A stretch of DNA of 64,000 nt from contig CBDFFJ010000005.1 of assembly GCA_965246765.1 (NCBI GenBank), forward strand, positions 372,001-436,000, written 5' to 3'. Positions 41,257 to 49,656 of this stretch are shown here, one piece after another. A program made the translations under genes and the position numbers. The notes under the pieces are model-generated. The model was not told where the DNA came from. It saw only the letters and a list, made by a program, of their open reading frames with translations, and searched no databases. Source of the stretch: UBA1952 sp965246765. GTDB taxonomy: Bacteria; Bacteroidota; Bacteroidia; Chitinophagales; Chitinophagaceae. The stretch's first letter is position 1; every line of letters starts with the position of its first letter.

Positions 41257-43080
41257 GCGCGCTGCCGCACCGGTAGCGAGCGCCGCCAGCCGATTGCGTG
41301 CAATCTGCACATAAGTGCTGCCGGGATAATCCAGAATAAGCTGCTCGTAATATTCCTTTGCTTTAAGCGGGTCTTTCAGCGCGCGCTCATAAATCTCAGC
41401 GGTTTTAAAGATGGCATCATCGCCAAGCACATCCTTGCCATGATCCTTTACGATGGCCGCGAGGTAGCCGAGCGCCTTGTCATATGCCCTTTGCTTTAGT
41501 GCCAGCGATGCGCGTAGCATCAGCACATCGTCCTGCAGCGGATGCTTCGGGTAAATGGTGGTGATGCTGTCCAGCTCTTTGAGCGCTTCGGCGTCTTTAT
41601 TCTGAAAAAGCAGCAGGTCTGCGCGGGAAAAGAGCAAGAGTGCGGCGGTATTACTGTCCGGACTGTTCTCTGTAATAATCACAGAAAGATTGAGCGCGTC
41701 ATTGGCAATGAGCTCCGAGGTGGATGCTTTGAGCGCGGAAAGTTGTGTCTGCGCCCAGCCGAAATCGCCCCGGTAATAAGCCAGCTTCCCATTTCGGAAG
41801 CGGGCATCCTCGCCCAGGAAATCTTCGCGAAAGGCTTTATCTACCTGGCTATATGTGAGGGAGGCGTCCCAAACCTTTCCGTCCAGGATCAGGTAATCCC
41901 CCATTTGAAGCTTCGCCCGCCCGACAAACTCTTTGGAGGCTGTTGGCGCCGCGATGGCGCGCTCCAGCAAGGCTATCCCCGCTTTTGGATTGCCGCCAAA
42001 CTGCGCCTCCAGCTCGGCAAAGTCACGCGCCACATCCGATGCCTCATACTGCGGAAATTCTTTGAGGAAGGTCTGATAGTTCAGGCGGAGCGCCGCCACT
42101 TCTTCCTTTGAGAAAGAGGGATTTCCCCGAAGGGCCTGCATGCCGAGGTTTAAGCGTTGCGCGCGCGCAAGGGAGTAGTAGGGTTTCGCCGTTCCGGCTT
42201 CTATAACCGCGTCCAGGCTTTTGCGGGCTATGTCAGACTGACCTTCCTTTTGCGCCAGCTGGGCAAATTGGATAAGGCCCTGGCCGCCTGCATTTGCCCG
42301 CTCATCTATAGCCTCTATTTGCAGCAGCGCGCCATCCCAATCACCTTTCTGGGTGTAAAGCCATGTAAGCAGATCGGCGTAGTAAGTATTATCGGGCTGG
42401 AGGTTGATGCGCCGGATAATTGCCTTTTGAGCAATGCTCAGCTTCCCGGCATCCTCGCCGAGCAGCTCCAGCAGTTGCGCCTTTGTATCGTCTTGGCCGC
42501 CAAAGGGCGTAGGGCCGCCGTTAAGCAGCGCATCAATGGCTTTGGGTACATCGCCTGCCTTTGCATACAGGCGGGAGAGCGGGCCGGAATACAGATAAGG
42601 GTTCTGCATGATGGCGCGCATCCGCTCATAGACAAGAATGGCGTAGTCGGTCCGGCCGGCGGCGGCAAATGCAGCCGCAAGCTGCTGGGTGAGCATCTCA
42701 TCGCCGTTCACGGCTTTAAGCGCTACATCAAACTGGTCTTTTGCTTTAGACTCTTTTCCCGCAGCCGCATACACCCGGCCCAAGTCTATAAGCAGGTGCG
42801 GAATAGTGGTGCCATTCAGGCGATCGCTCACCAGCTTCTCTGCTCCTTTATAATCCTTCGCACCGATCAGGGCGGTCAGGTATTCGTGATATACATCGGC
42901 GTCGCCGGAGGAGGCTTGGTAAGACTCGCGCAACAACCCGGCGGCTTTGTCCCACTCTTTTGCTTCCATCATAGCACGCGCTGCCGCCAGGGTGCTGTCA
43001 GACGCCTGGGCATGCAGACCGGCAACGATAAAGCAGAAAGACAGCGTCAGCAGGCAGCGGCGCAGGGCAGATATGGACAC
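41251..43080 (-). CDS. Exported TPR protein
   Basis: 609 residues with a signal peptide (AGLHAQA, about 26) and helical repeats through the whole length; recognisable units are WDKAAGLLRESYQASSGDADVYHEY (in part) and KAFNY-type helices near the C-terminus (LKAKEYYEQLILDYPGSTYVQIARNRL, in part), the latter being typical for BamD/YbgF-like repeats. It is probably a periplasmic scaffold. The 3' end overlaps the convergent ATL gene by 6 bp. Confidence 0.85.
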   Translation of the reverse strand: MSISALRRCLLTLSFCFIVAGLHAQASDSTLAAARAMMEAKEWDKAAGLLRESYQASSGDADVYHEYLTALIGAKDYKGAEKLVSDRLNGTTIPHLLIDLGRVYAAAGKESKAKDQFDVALKAVNGDEMLTQQLAAAFAAAGRTDYAILVYERMRAIMQNPYLYSGPLSRLYAKAGDVPKAIDALLNGGPTPFGGQDDTKAQLLELLGEDAGKLSIAQKAIIRRINLQPDNTYYADLLTWLYTQKGDWDGALLQIEAIDERANAGGQGLIQFAQLAQKEGQSDIARKSLDAVIEAGTAKPYYSLARAQRLNLGMQALRGNPSFSKEEVAALRLNYQTFLKEFPQYEASDVARDFAELEAQFGGNPKAGIALLERAIAAPTASKEFVGRAKLQMGDYLILDGKVWDASLTYSQVDKAFREDFLGEDARFRNGKLAYYRGDFGWAQTQLSALKASTSELIANDALNLSVIITENSPDSNTAALLLFSRADLLLFQNKDAEALKELDSITTIYPKHPLQDDVLMLRASLALKQRAYDKALGYLAAIVKDHGKDVLGDDAIFKTAEIYERALKDPLKAKEYYEQLILDYPGSTYVQIARNRLAALATGAAARS

Positions 43081-43147
43081 AGCTTAAAATTAGGCAATGG
43101 CCCGCACTACCCTTCTGACAAAGCTGTTAAATGAGCGTCGGCAACAG

Positions 43148-43792
43148 CTACTGATGCAGCAGCTTAAAGGCATGCGTCCATTCATTCTTAGCGAAGCCGG
43201 GAATGCACCAAAGCATAGAAAGGGGCTCAATAGCCCTCGCGGCAGCCGCCTTGCCCATGTCTGCCACGTCCCAATCCAGGCTTTCCAGCATGCCGGTTAC
43301 TTCAGCCTTTGCCGCATCATCGTTGCCGCAGATAAACATGGTTGGCTTGCCCTCCGCATACTTCGGATGGATCATCTGTGTATTGCCCACGCTGTTGAAC
43401 GCCTTTACAAAGCGTGCGCTCACAAATGCGTCCTGAAGCTGCTCCATAAGTGATTCGTTAGGACCGGTAAAGAATTGAAGCACGCCATCTACCGGCGGCT
43501 TTTCGGCTATCGGGTTGGTGGCATCTATCACCGTCTTGCTGCCGATTGTTTCCGTGCCCGCAGCATGCAGCGCATCCAGCGCCGCCGTTCCTTTCACCGC
43601 AAGGATGAGGACATCGCCGAAGGCGGCAGCCTCGCGAAATGACCCGGCTTCGGCGCCTTCCCCGCCGTCTGCCCAGTCTGCCAGCTTTGCCGCATCGCGG
43701 CTGCCGAGCATCACGGAATAGCCAAGTGACAGAAGACCTTTTCCCAAAGCCTTGGCCACGGGACCGGAGCCGATAATACCTGCTTTTTTCAT
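43148..43792 (-). CDS. NADPH-dependent F420-reductase-like oxidoreductase
   Basis: 214 residues, N-terminal Rossmann domain MKKAGIIGSGPVAKALGKGL and VMLGSRDAAKL (arginine pattern for NADPH), VLILAVKG, TVIDATNPIA, KAFNSVG and a C-terminal segment. This is the family of F420H2:NADP oxidoreductase-like proteins, which in bacteria without F420 often act on other substrates. No partner gene is evident; the Fe-S and OsmC genes lie upstream on the same strand, starting 77 bp away. Confidence 0.85.
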   Translation of the reverse strand: MKKAGIIGSGPVAKALGKGLLSLGYSVMLGSRDAAKLADWADGGEGAEAGSFREAAAFGDVLILAVKGTAALDALHAAGTETIGSKTVIDATNPIAEKPPVDGVLQFFTGPNESLMEQLQDAFVSARFVKAFNSVGNTQMIHPKYAEGKPTMFICGNDDAAKAEVTGMLESLDWDVADMGKAAAARAIEPLSMLWCIPGFAKNEWTHAFKLLHQ

Positions 43793-43869
43793 AGTGATGG
43801 TGGTTTAGGGCGGCAAGCTATGCGGCCTGGCAGGATTCGCCTATTGAAAGAAGAGAAGCGGGTATTCAT

Positions 43870-44307
43870 TTATCCTTTGAAGCCAATCCTGGTGTGCGTA
43901 CCGTCGCAGTAAGGCTTATTGCCGGACGCGCCGCAGCGACAGAAGGCTGTGACTTTGCTCTTGCGCGTCTCCACGCCTTCGCCGTCCCGCACGGTGATGT
44001 TTCCGTACACAAGTAGTGGTCCGTCTTTCATTACCTCGGCTATTGTCTCGCTTGTCGCGGCTGCCTCCGCAGGTTGTTCCTGGTCATTCAGGTAAAAGCT
44101 CAGGGCGCCGGAAGGACAAAGCTTCACCTGTTCTATAATGCGCGTTGTATCGGACGCTTCGGGCGTAATCCAGGGCCTTGTCGCGGGATGAAATACTTCG
44201 GGCAGGCCGGCGGATTGCTGCCAGCAGATTTTGGAGTGAATGCACATGGCCGGCTTCCAGACAATGGTGACTTCGCCATTGGTGTAATGCTTGGTAATGT
44301 CTTTCAT
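43870..44307 (-). CDS. YjdI-type [4Fe-4S] domain fused to a CDGSH iron-sulfur domain
   Basis: 145 residues. Residues 1-65 form the YjdI (Fer4_19) domain with Cys in KPAMCIHSKIC and VKLCPSGAL. Residues ~85-145 form a CDGSH finger: CRCGASGNKPYCDGTH (Cys3-His ligands of a 2Fe-2S cluster). The fusion should give a small redox or sensing protein in the cytoplasm. The start overlaps the OsmC gene stop by ATGA, so the two form one operon, which agrees with an oxidative-stress role. Confidence 0.88.
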   Translation of the reverse strand: MKDITKHYTNGEVTIVWKPAMCIHSKICWQQSAGLPEVFHPATRPWITPEASDTTRIIEQVKLCPSGALSFYLNDQEQPAEAAATSETIAEVMKDGPLLVYGNITVRDGEGVETRKSKVTAFCRCGASGNKPYCDGTHTRIGFKG

Positions 44308-44726
44308 AGCGTTGCATTGATGCCTGCGGCCTCTTCGGGGAAAGCAGTATGAATATGTATCGGGTTGCTTAGCGTCCTGTGAATGTAGCAGGCATTGGCA
44401 ATCTGCATCAGGCGGGTGCGTTGCACGGCGCTTAAGTCGCCCACGAGCACGACGTCGCGCTGAATAGTGGATATGTTCAGCGCTGCATCACGTTTAAAAT
44501 CAACGTTCACTTTCACGTCTGCCAGCGGCCAGCCTTTCCGGTCGGCATACATGCGGAGTGTGACGCAGGTGCAGGTAGCAAGCGCAGCAGCCAACAGCTC
44601 GGAAGGCGAAAAGCCTTTATCAGCGCCGCCCTCACTCAACGGCTCATCGGCTACATAGGTGTTGGTAGCAGAGGCGAGCGCAGTCTGGTAATGCTGCGTG
44701 CCTATAGAGGCCTGAATATTTGCCAT
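44304..44726 (-). CDS. OsmC/Ohr family peroxiredoxin-like protein
   Basis: 140 residues. The OsmC fold shows in GGADKGFSPSELLAAALATCTCVTL and MQIANACYIHRTLSN, which carry the two redox cysteines (second Cys of CTC, and NACYIH). These proteins reduce organic hydroperoxides. It is translationally coupled with the downstream CDGSH-type protein. Start ATG 44726 is the only sensible choice. Confidence 0.9.
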   Translation of the reverse strand: MANIQASIGTQHYQTALASATNTYVADEPLSEGGADKGFSPSELLAAALATCTCVTLRMYADRKGWPLADVKVNVDFKRDAALNISTIQRDVVLVGDLSAVQRTRLMQIANACYIHRTLSNPIHIHTAFPEEAAGINATL

Positions 44727-44801
44727 GATTCCGGCAAAGCTATCCGCAGCCGGAGCATGGGGCCATTGTTTTAGATTAACAACGCATAGCGCTCCGCGGA
44801 A

Positions 44802-45146
44802 TTATCCTTCCGCGCGGCGATCCGGGCGCTTCATCATAATCGCATAGGCCTCGATGCCGAAGCCGATCAGGATCACAATAGGCGCCAGCGTGATGCGACG
44901 AAACGAATATACCTCCGCATAGTTGAACTGGTGCGGGTCGGGGCTCTTGCCGCCGGAAAGCAGGGCAAAACCAATCAGAATGCACAGCAGGCCAATGCCC
45001 ATCCACATATAGTTGCCTTTATCAAACAGGAAGGTCTGATTACCGCGGGGAACGCCTGCCTTGACGACCGTCTTGCCGCTCAGGGGGCTTTTGTAAGACG
45101 GACCGGCAGCAGATTTTGTGGGTTGGGATTGCGGAGTCGTAGCCAT
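44802..45146 (-). CDS. DUF3098 membrane protein
   Basis: 114 residues with two membrane helices and the family-specific NYMWMGIGLLCILIGFALLSGG and FNYAEVYSFRRITLAPIVILIGFGIE. In most Bacteroidota DUF3098 follows ftsX and precedes uppP and truB. Here ftsX is 40 bp upstream as expected, but OsmC follows downstream instead. Function unknown, presumably linked to division or envelope. Confidence 0.92.
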   Translation of the reverse strand: MATTPQSQPTKSAAGPSYKSPLSGKTVVKAGVPRGNQTFLFDKGNYMWMGIGLLCILIGFALLSGGKSPDPHQFNYAEVYSFRRITLAPIVILIGFGIEAYAIMMKRPDRRAEG

Positions 45147-45186
45147 AAGAGAGGAGCAATATTACTTAAAAAGGGGGCGGAATCAC

Positions 45187-46044
45187 TTAATACAGATCGT
45201 CAACGTGCATCTTCAGGTATTTTACCACAGAGCGGTGCGTGCTGAGCAGAGAGATAAGGACGCCCATAACGAGCAGCCCCGTCATCAGCAATAAAATGAG
45301 CGTGTTATCATGCAAGGTCTTCAGCTCCGGCAGCTGGCTTTCGGCAAATTGCATCACCAGCCATAGTCCGGCCACCGCTATTACTCCGCTGATCAGGCCA
45401 TTGATGATAGCCCGCATATCAAAAGGCTTGGAGATGAAGAAGCGGTTGGCGCCCACCATCTGCATTGTCTTAATAAGGAAGCGATTGGAAAACATGGCCA
45501 GGCGCACTGTGTTGTCAATCAGAATAACCACGGCAATCACCAGCACCAGCGCAATGGCGCCGAGTATCAGGTTGATGCGGCGAAAATTGGCGTTCATCTG
45601 CTCCACGTTGCGCTTGGGATAGGTCACCTCCCGCACAATATTGCTTTGAAGCACGAAGCGGCGAATCTTTTCCAGACTGTCCCTGTTCGCATACTCTGCA
45701 TAGACGTTCATTTCCAGCGATGCAAAGAGCGGATTGTAACCCAGAAACTGGCCAACGTTCTCCCCTTCCACCTCGCTTTGCAGCTTCAGCGCTTCTTCCT
45801 TTGAAATGACGCGACTGCGCTTGATAAACGGCTGCTTTGCTATAATTGCCTGCAGCCGGGCAATCTTGTCCGGCGCAACATTGTCATGGAAATCAGTCGT
45901 TACAGTAATGTTCTCTTTGAATTCGCGCGTCAGCGAACGCCCGTTAATTACCAGCCAGCCAAGCGTACCCAGCAGGAACAGCACCAGGCTCACGCCGATA
46001 ATGGCATATACATATGAGGGTTTGGATTTCTTGCCAGTGGCCAT
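45187..46044 (-). CDS. ftsX: Cell-division permease-like protein FtsX
   Basis: The start ATG 46044 (MATGKKSKPSY) is taken because the codons before it consist of an intergenic repeat. 285 residues: one N-terminal helix, the periplasmic domain with LQAIIAKQPFIKRSRVISKEEA and LGYNPLFASLEMNVYA, then three C-terminal membrane helices with MQMVGANRFFISKPF (cytoplasmic motif). FtsEX controls peptidoglycan hydrolases at the septum; ftsE is not adjacent, as is usual in this phylum. Confidence 0.93.
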   Translation of the reverse strand: MATGKKSKPSYVYAIIGVSLVLFLLGTLGWLVINGRSLTREFKENITVTTDFHDNVAPDKIARLQAIIAKQPFIKRSRVISKEEALKLQSEVEGENVGQFLGYNPLFASLEMNVYAEYANRDSLEKIRRFVLQSNIVREVTYPKRNVEQMNANFRRINLILGAIALVLVIAVVILIDNTVRLAMFSNRFLIKTMQMVGANRFFISKPFDMRAIINGLISGVIAVAGLWLVMQFAESQLPELKTLHDNTLILLLMTGLLVMGVLISLLSTHRSVVKYLKMHVDDLY

Positions 46045-46069
46045 AAGCCCAAAAGTACCGTTGATTTCG

Positions 46070-46172
46070 GAATGCAGATTTCGGATTTCGGACTGAGGGA
46101 AGAGCGCTTTGACGGAATATTGCAATCCGGCGGCGACCTGAAACCCGCCGTCCGCCTTCCGAAATCTGAAAC
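46070..46172. repeat. ATTTCGG microrepeats with an inverted partner
   Basis: GATTTCGG, CAGATTTCGG and GGATTTCGG recur at 46063-46090, and the inverted form CCGAAATCTG occurs at 46160-46169. Similar words are scattered in Bacteroidota intergenic DNA. It separates divergent ftsX and the arginase-fold gene. Confidence 0.5.
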
Positions 46173-46177
46173 CCGAT

Positions 46178-47311
46178 ATGCAGGACCTACATTCTTTCTT
46201 CGCTTCGCGCCATTTTATAGAGACGCACAGCCATATTCAGTACGACCCCTTGCAATGGGGCGCGCAGCTTCAGTTTGCCACGCAAAGCAACATGGATGTG
46301 GACGATGCAGACGTAGTGATCATAGGCTGCGGCGAGCAGCGCGGCCATTCCGATGACGCCGCATTCAGCCTTTCGCCCGATGCGATCCGTAAGGAGCTCT
46401 ATCAGCTTTACAACTGGCATCCGACCATCCGGATCGCCGATGCAGGCAACATCCTGCAGGGCGCAAGCGTAGCCGATACCCGCGCCGCGCTGCGCATTGT
46501 GCTCCAGGAGCTGCACGATGCAGGAAAGATCGTCATTGTGCTTGGCGGCTCGCACGACCTGACCATGCAGCAGTATGAGGCCTTTAAAAAGCAGAATCAG
46601 GTAATCAATGCCGTAGTAGCAGATGCCTTTATTGATCTGGATGAGACAGAGGCTGTTACAGACCGGTCCTTTCTGCTGGAAATGCTGACAGGCCAGCCGA
46701 ATTTTGTGAAGCACTACACGCACCTGGCCTTTCAGAGCTATTATGTACATCCGCACATGCTGGAGACGCTGGATAAGCTGCGGTTTGACTTTTTGCGCGT
46801 CGGCAGGCTGAGCGAAATCATAGATGAAGCTGAACCGGCTCTACGCAGCGCCGACCTTTTTTCCTTTGATCTCAATGCCGTCCGTTTCTCCGACTCGCCG
46901 GCCAATGCGGGCGGCTCGCCGAACGGACTTTCCGGCGATGAAGCCTGCGCGCTGACGCGTTTTGCCGGCGCGGCAACCAATCTTACCTCGTTCGGTATTT
47001 ACGGCTACAATCAAAAGGCCGACGTGCATGGCATGAGCGCGAAACTGATTGCGCAGATGATCTGGTATTTTACGGAAGGCCTGACCTTGCGGCGCGTGGA
47101 AGCGTCGCTTACCGACCGTGAACAGTTTGCCGAGTTTCATGTCCGCTTCACCGCCAATGACACTACATTCCTGAAAAGCCGCCGCAGCGGCCGCTGGTGG
47201 ATGGAGCTGCCCGACGCGCGTTTCGTGCCCTGCGCGCACAGCGATTACCTCACCGCCTGCAATGATGAGATTCCCGAGCGCTGGCTCCGCGAACAGGAAC
47301 GCCTGAGCTAA
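46178..47311 (+). CDS. hutG: Formimidoylglutamase-like arginase-family protein
   Basis: 377 residues from ATG 46178. Ureohydrolase motifs are only partly kept: GGSHDLTMQQYEA (metal-site loop), VVADAFIDLDE (where the family has DAHxD) and SFDLNAVR (where it has SxDxDxxDP). The best fit is the Bacteroidota formimidoylglutamase group, the last step of histidine degradation, which also deviates from the canonical motifs. Metal binding may be incomplete. hutH lies 5 kb downstream; hutU and hutI are not in the window. Confidence 0.7.
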   Translation: MQDLHSFFASRHFIETHSHIQYDPLQWGAQLQFATQSNMDVDDADVVIIGCGEQRGHSDDAAFSLSPDAIRKELYQLYNWHPTIRIADAGNILQGASVADTRAALRIVLQELHDAGKIVIVLGGSHDLTMQQYEAFKKQNQVINAVVADAFIDLDETEAVTDRSFLLEMLTGQPNFVKHYTHLAFQSYYVHPHMLETLDKLRFDFLRVGRLSEIIDEAEPALRSADLFSFDLNAVRFSDSPANAGGSPNGLSGDEACALTRFAGAATNLTSFGIYGYNQKADVHGMSAKLIAQMIWYFTEGLTLRRVEASLTDREQFAEFHVRFTANDTTFLKSRRSGRWWMELPDARFVPCAHSDYLTACNDEIPERWLREQERLS

Positions 47312-47323
47312 GCATTTGCCTTG

Positions 47324-47366
47324 AAACAGAAGCGCCCGCTGCATCTGGCAGCGGGCGCTTCTGTTT
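47324..47366. terminator. Strong bidirectional terminator
   Basis: A perfect 19-bp stem AAACAGAAGCGCCCGCTGC (47324-47342) pairs with 47348-47366 over a five-base loop. It lies between the convergent hutG-like and YceI genes. The A/T ends serve as U-tracts in both directions. Confidence 0.92.
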
Positions 47367-47376
47367 TCAGCTTCAG

Positions 47377-48042
47377 TTATTTATTGGCTACAAGGTGCAG
47401 CACAATGTTTACTGTAGGGCGGATAAACTTGTCGCCGAGGCTGTTATCATTGCCATACACGAGGCCCCACTGTGTGCGGTCAATATTGAAGTTGGCGTCC
47501 GCCGTCACTACCTTGTCGTTTACAGAAACCTTTGCAGGGAATGTGATGCCTTTGGTCTGGCCTTTCAGGGTAAGGTTGCCCATCACGGTGTGCGTAGCAT
47601 CCTTCATTACCAGATCTTTGGACACAGCGCTGTCCACGCCGGCCTTTACCCCGGTGATTTCAAACATAGCGCTTGGATACTTACCCGTCTCAAAGAAGTC
47701 CGGACTCATCAGATGCCCGGCCAGTTTATAAGAGCCTTGGGTATCCTTATCCGTGATCTTCATGGAGTTCATGTCAATCTCAAACTTGCCGCCGGTAATG
47801 TTGCCGGCGTCCACCATCACGTCGCCCCCTTTAAGCATCATAGTGCCATGGTGCTCGCCTACCGGCTTGGTGCCAGTCCATTCTACGTGGCTTTGCGCCA
47901 GGTCGGCTTTATAAGTTGCGCCGGTGGCAGCGCCGGCCTGCATGGCTTCGCCGGTTTTAGCCTCGTCCGCTTTCGGATCGCTTTGGCAAGATGCAGTAAG
48001 GAGTAGGGCGCTGGCAGCGACAAAGAGAAGAGCTTGCTTCAT
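47377..48042 (-). CDS. YceI family lipoprotein
   Basis: 221 residues with lipobox LTASC (Cys19), a short linker, then the YceI lipocalin-like barrel: ADLAQSHVEWTGTKPVGEHHG, GKFEIDMNSMKI, LMSPDFFETGKYPSAMFEITGV and VSVNDKVVTADANFNIDRTQWG. YceI proteins bind isoprenoid or amphipathic lipids in the periplasm; the lipoprotein form is frequent in Bacteroidota. Transcription ends at the strong hairpin at 47324. Confidence 0.93.
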   Translation of the reverse strand: MKQALLFVAASALLLTASCQSDPKADEAKTGEAMQAGAATGATYKADLAQSHVEWTGTKPVGEHHGTMMLKGGDVMVDAGNITGGKFEIDMNSMKITDKDTQGSYKLAGHLMSPDFFETGKYPSAMFEITGVKAGVDSAVSKDLVMKDATHTVMGNLTLKGQTKGITFPAKVSVNDKVVTADANFNIDRTQWGLVYGNDNSLGDKFIRPTVNIVLHLVANK

Positions 48043-48132
48043 TTTTCTGGGGTGTGTTTAAGTTTGCGGCAAAAATAGGTCGTGCGTCTTCACTACTGTA
48101 TCAACAACATTTTATACCCTTATTGATTCTTC

Positions 48133-48432
48133 ATGCAGCAGATCAGTCGTGCGGAGCTGGAGCAATGGCAGCGCAGCGGTAAGCATTTCGTACTCATAGA
48201 CGTGCGCGAGCCGTGGGAGCATGAGGCATTCAGCATCGGCGGCCGCCTGATTCCGCTGGGGGCGCTGATGGCGGCTATACCGGAATTGCCGAAAGATGTG
48301 CCGGCTGTTCTTTATTGTGAGAAAGGCATTCGCAGCGTCCTCGCCATTCAGCGCCTGGAAGCTTCGGGGTTTGAAAATCTGTATAACCTCAGCGGAGGCA
48401 TGAAGGCATGGCGTGCATCAGAGCATGCTTAA
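48133..48432 (+). CDS. Rhodanese-like domain protein
   Basis: 99 residues, a single rhodanese domain. Landmarks are FVLIDVREPWEHEAF (DxREPxE) and the active-site loop VLYCEKGIRSVLAI with Cys. It may carry sulfur as persulfide or deliver it to another protein. It overlaps the convergent LD-carboxypeptidase gene by 15 bp at the 3' end. No sulfur-transfer partner lies next to it. Confidence 0.9.
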   Translation: MQQISRAELEQWQRSGKHFVLIDVREPWEHEAFSIGGRLIPLGALMAAIPELPKDVPAVLYCEKGIRSVLAIQRLEASGFENLYNLSGGMKAWRASEHA

Positions 48433-49332
48433 GCGGGATGCGCCTGTTTCTACCTGCAGGCGGTGACGGCGGCCTAGGCAAAGCGTGATATTCTCTTTAT
48501 CGTGCCCGCACGGAGCATTGAACGCCACCGGGTAGCCATATCCGGCAACTTTATCCAGTATTATCTGCTCCAGCATCTGCCCGAAGGGGCGGTCTGTATC
48601 TTCCATATCGGTGAATTGCCCCAGCAGCAGCGCCTTTAAGCCGCTCAGTTGTCCGCTGCGTTTCAGGCTGAGCAGCATCCGGTCAATATGATAGAGGTGC
48701 TCGCCAATGTCTTCCAGAAACAGGATTTTACCTTCTGTATCTAACTGAGATACCGAGCCGGTAAGATGCGCCAGCAGCGCAAGATTGCCTCCTACAACCG
48801 GGCCTTCAGCCAAACCGGGGATATTGTACGGCGATCCGGGAATGTCGTAGCGCAGTCCCCTTCCGGTCAGGGCGCGCCGCAGGCTTTCTATATAAAAGCT
48901 CCCCTCGCTCTCCGGCGTAAAAGCGCCGCACATGGGGCTATGCAGCGTGGCGATGCCCAGCGTCTGATGAATGTGACTGTGCAGCACCGTAATGTCGGAG
49001 AACCCGCAAATCCATTTTGGATTTTCCGCAAAGACGGTCCAGTCAATCGCGTCTATAATCCGGGAAACGCCATAGCCGCCCCGGCCCATGAGGATGGCTT
49101 TAATCTCTCGGTCGTCCAGCATGGCCTGCAGGTCTGCAAGCCGCTCCGCATCATGGCCGGCAAAGTAGTGCGCCCCCGCGCCAACAGTAGCGCCCACACG
49201 CACCCGAAAGCCCCAGCGCTGCAGCACCACCTGTGAATACGCTATGCGCTCATGAGAGACATATCCCGCAGGACAGGTGATGCCGATAGCATCGCCGGGC
49301 TTCAGAAAAGGCGGAAGCAGAATCTCTTTCAT
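48418..49332 (-). CDS. ldcA: Muramoyltetrapeptide carboxypeptidase (LD-carboxypeptidase, S66)
   Basis: 304 residues. S66 landmarks are GDAIGITCPAGYV, the AILMGRGGYGVSRII region, ICGFSDITVLHSH (nucleophilic Ser) and, in the second half, LEDIGEHLYHIDRML (Glu) and FNAPCGHDKENITL (His). It trims the terminal D-Ala from tetrapeptides in peptidoglycan recycling, in the cytoplasm. It is followed downstream by the convergent rhodanese gene and preceded 6 bp upstream by the Rieske gene, so the minus-strand genes 48418-50919 could form one long operon. Confidence 0.92.
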   Translation of the reverse strand: MKEILLPPFLKPGDAIGITCPAGYVSHERIAYSQVVLQRWGFRVRVGATVGAGAHYFAGHDAERLADLQAMLDDREIKAILMGRGGYGVSRIIDAIDWTVFAENPKWICGFSDITVLHSHIHQTLGIATLHSPMCGAFTPESEGSFYIESLRRALTGRGLRYDIPGSPYNIPGLAEGPVVGGNLALLAHLTGSVSQLDTEGKILFLEDIGEHLYHIDRMLLSLKRSGQLSGLKALLLGQFTDMEDTDRPFGQMLEQIILDKVAGYGYPVAFNAPCGHDKENITLCLGRRHRLQVETGASRLSML

Positions 49333-49338
49333 AATCCG

Positions 49339-49656
49339 TCAGAATTGCACAAAGATGCGGCCTTCTTCCTCCTTTACGGGATAGGTTTTGAGCTTGTACC
49401 CCTCGCCGCTGGCGTTGTAGCCATTCGCAGGATTAAAACGATAGCTGTGCAGCGGACAAACGATCCTGCCCTGCGGATCAACCCGGCCCTCGCAGAGGCG
49501 CGCGCCGGCATGAGGGCACGTGGCCGCAAACGCGAACAGCGTGCCTTTTCGGCGAAGAAGACAGATGCGCTTCTCCCCCACCACCAGCTCAGTCATGCGC
49601 TGCTCTTCCAGCTCATTGGCGAGCGCACATTCATGCCAGAGCATCAGATTATTCAT
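49339..49656 (-). CDS. Rieske [2Fe-2S] ferredoxin
   Basis: 105 residues with the cluster motifs CPHAGARL (CxH) and CPLHSYRFN (CxxH), so a soluble Rieske ferredoxin. It can donate electrons to a dioxygenase or a nitrite-reductase-like partner, neither of which is nearby. Its start overlaps the 3' end of the hydrolase gene by 8 bp. Confidence 0.92.
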   Translation of the reverse strand: MNNLMLWHECALANELEEQRMTELVVGEKRICLLRRKGTLFAFAATCPHAGARLCEGRVDPQGRIVCPLHSYRFNPANGYNASGEGYKLKTYPVKEEEGRIFVQF

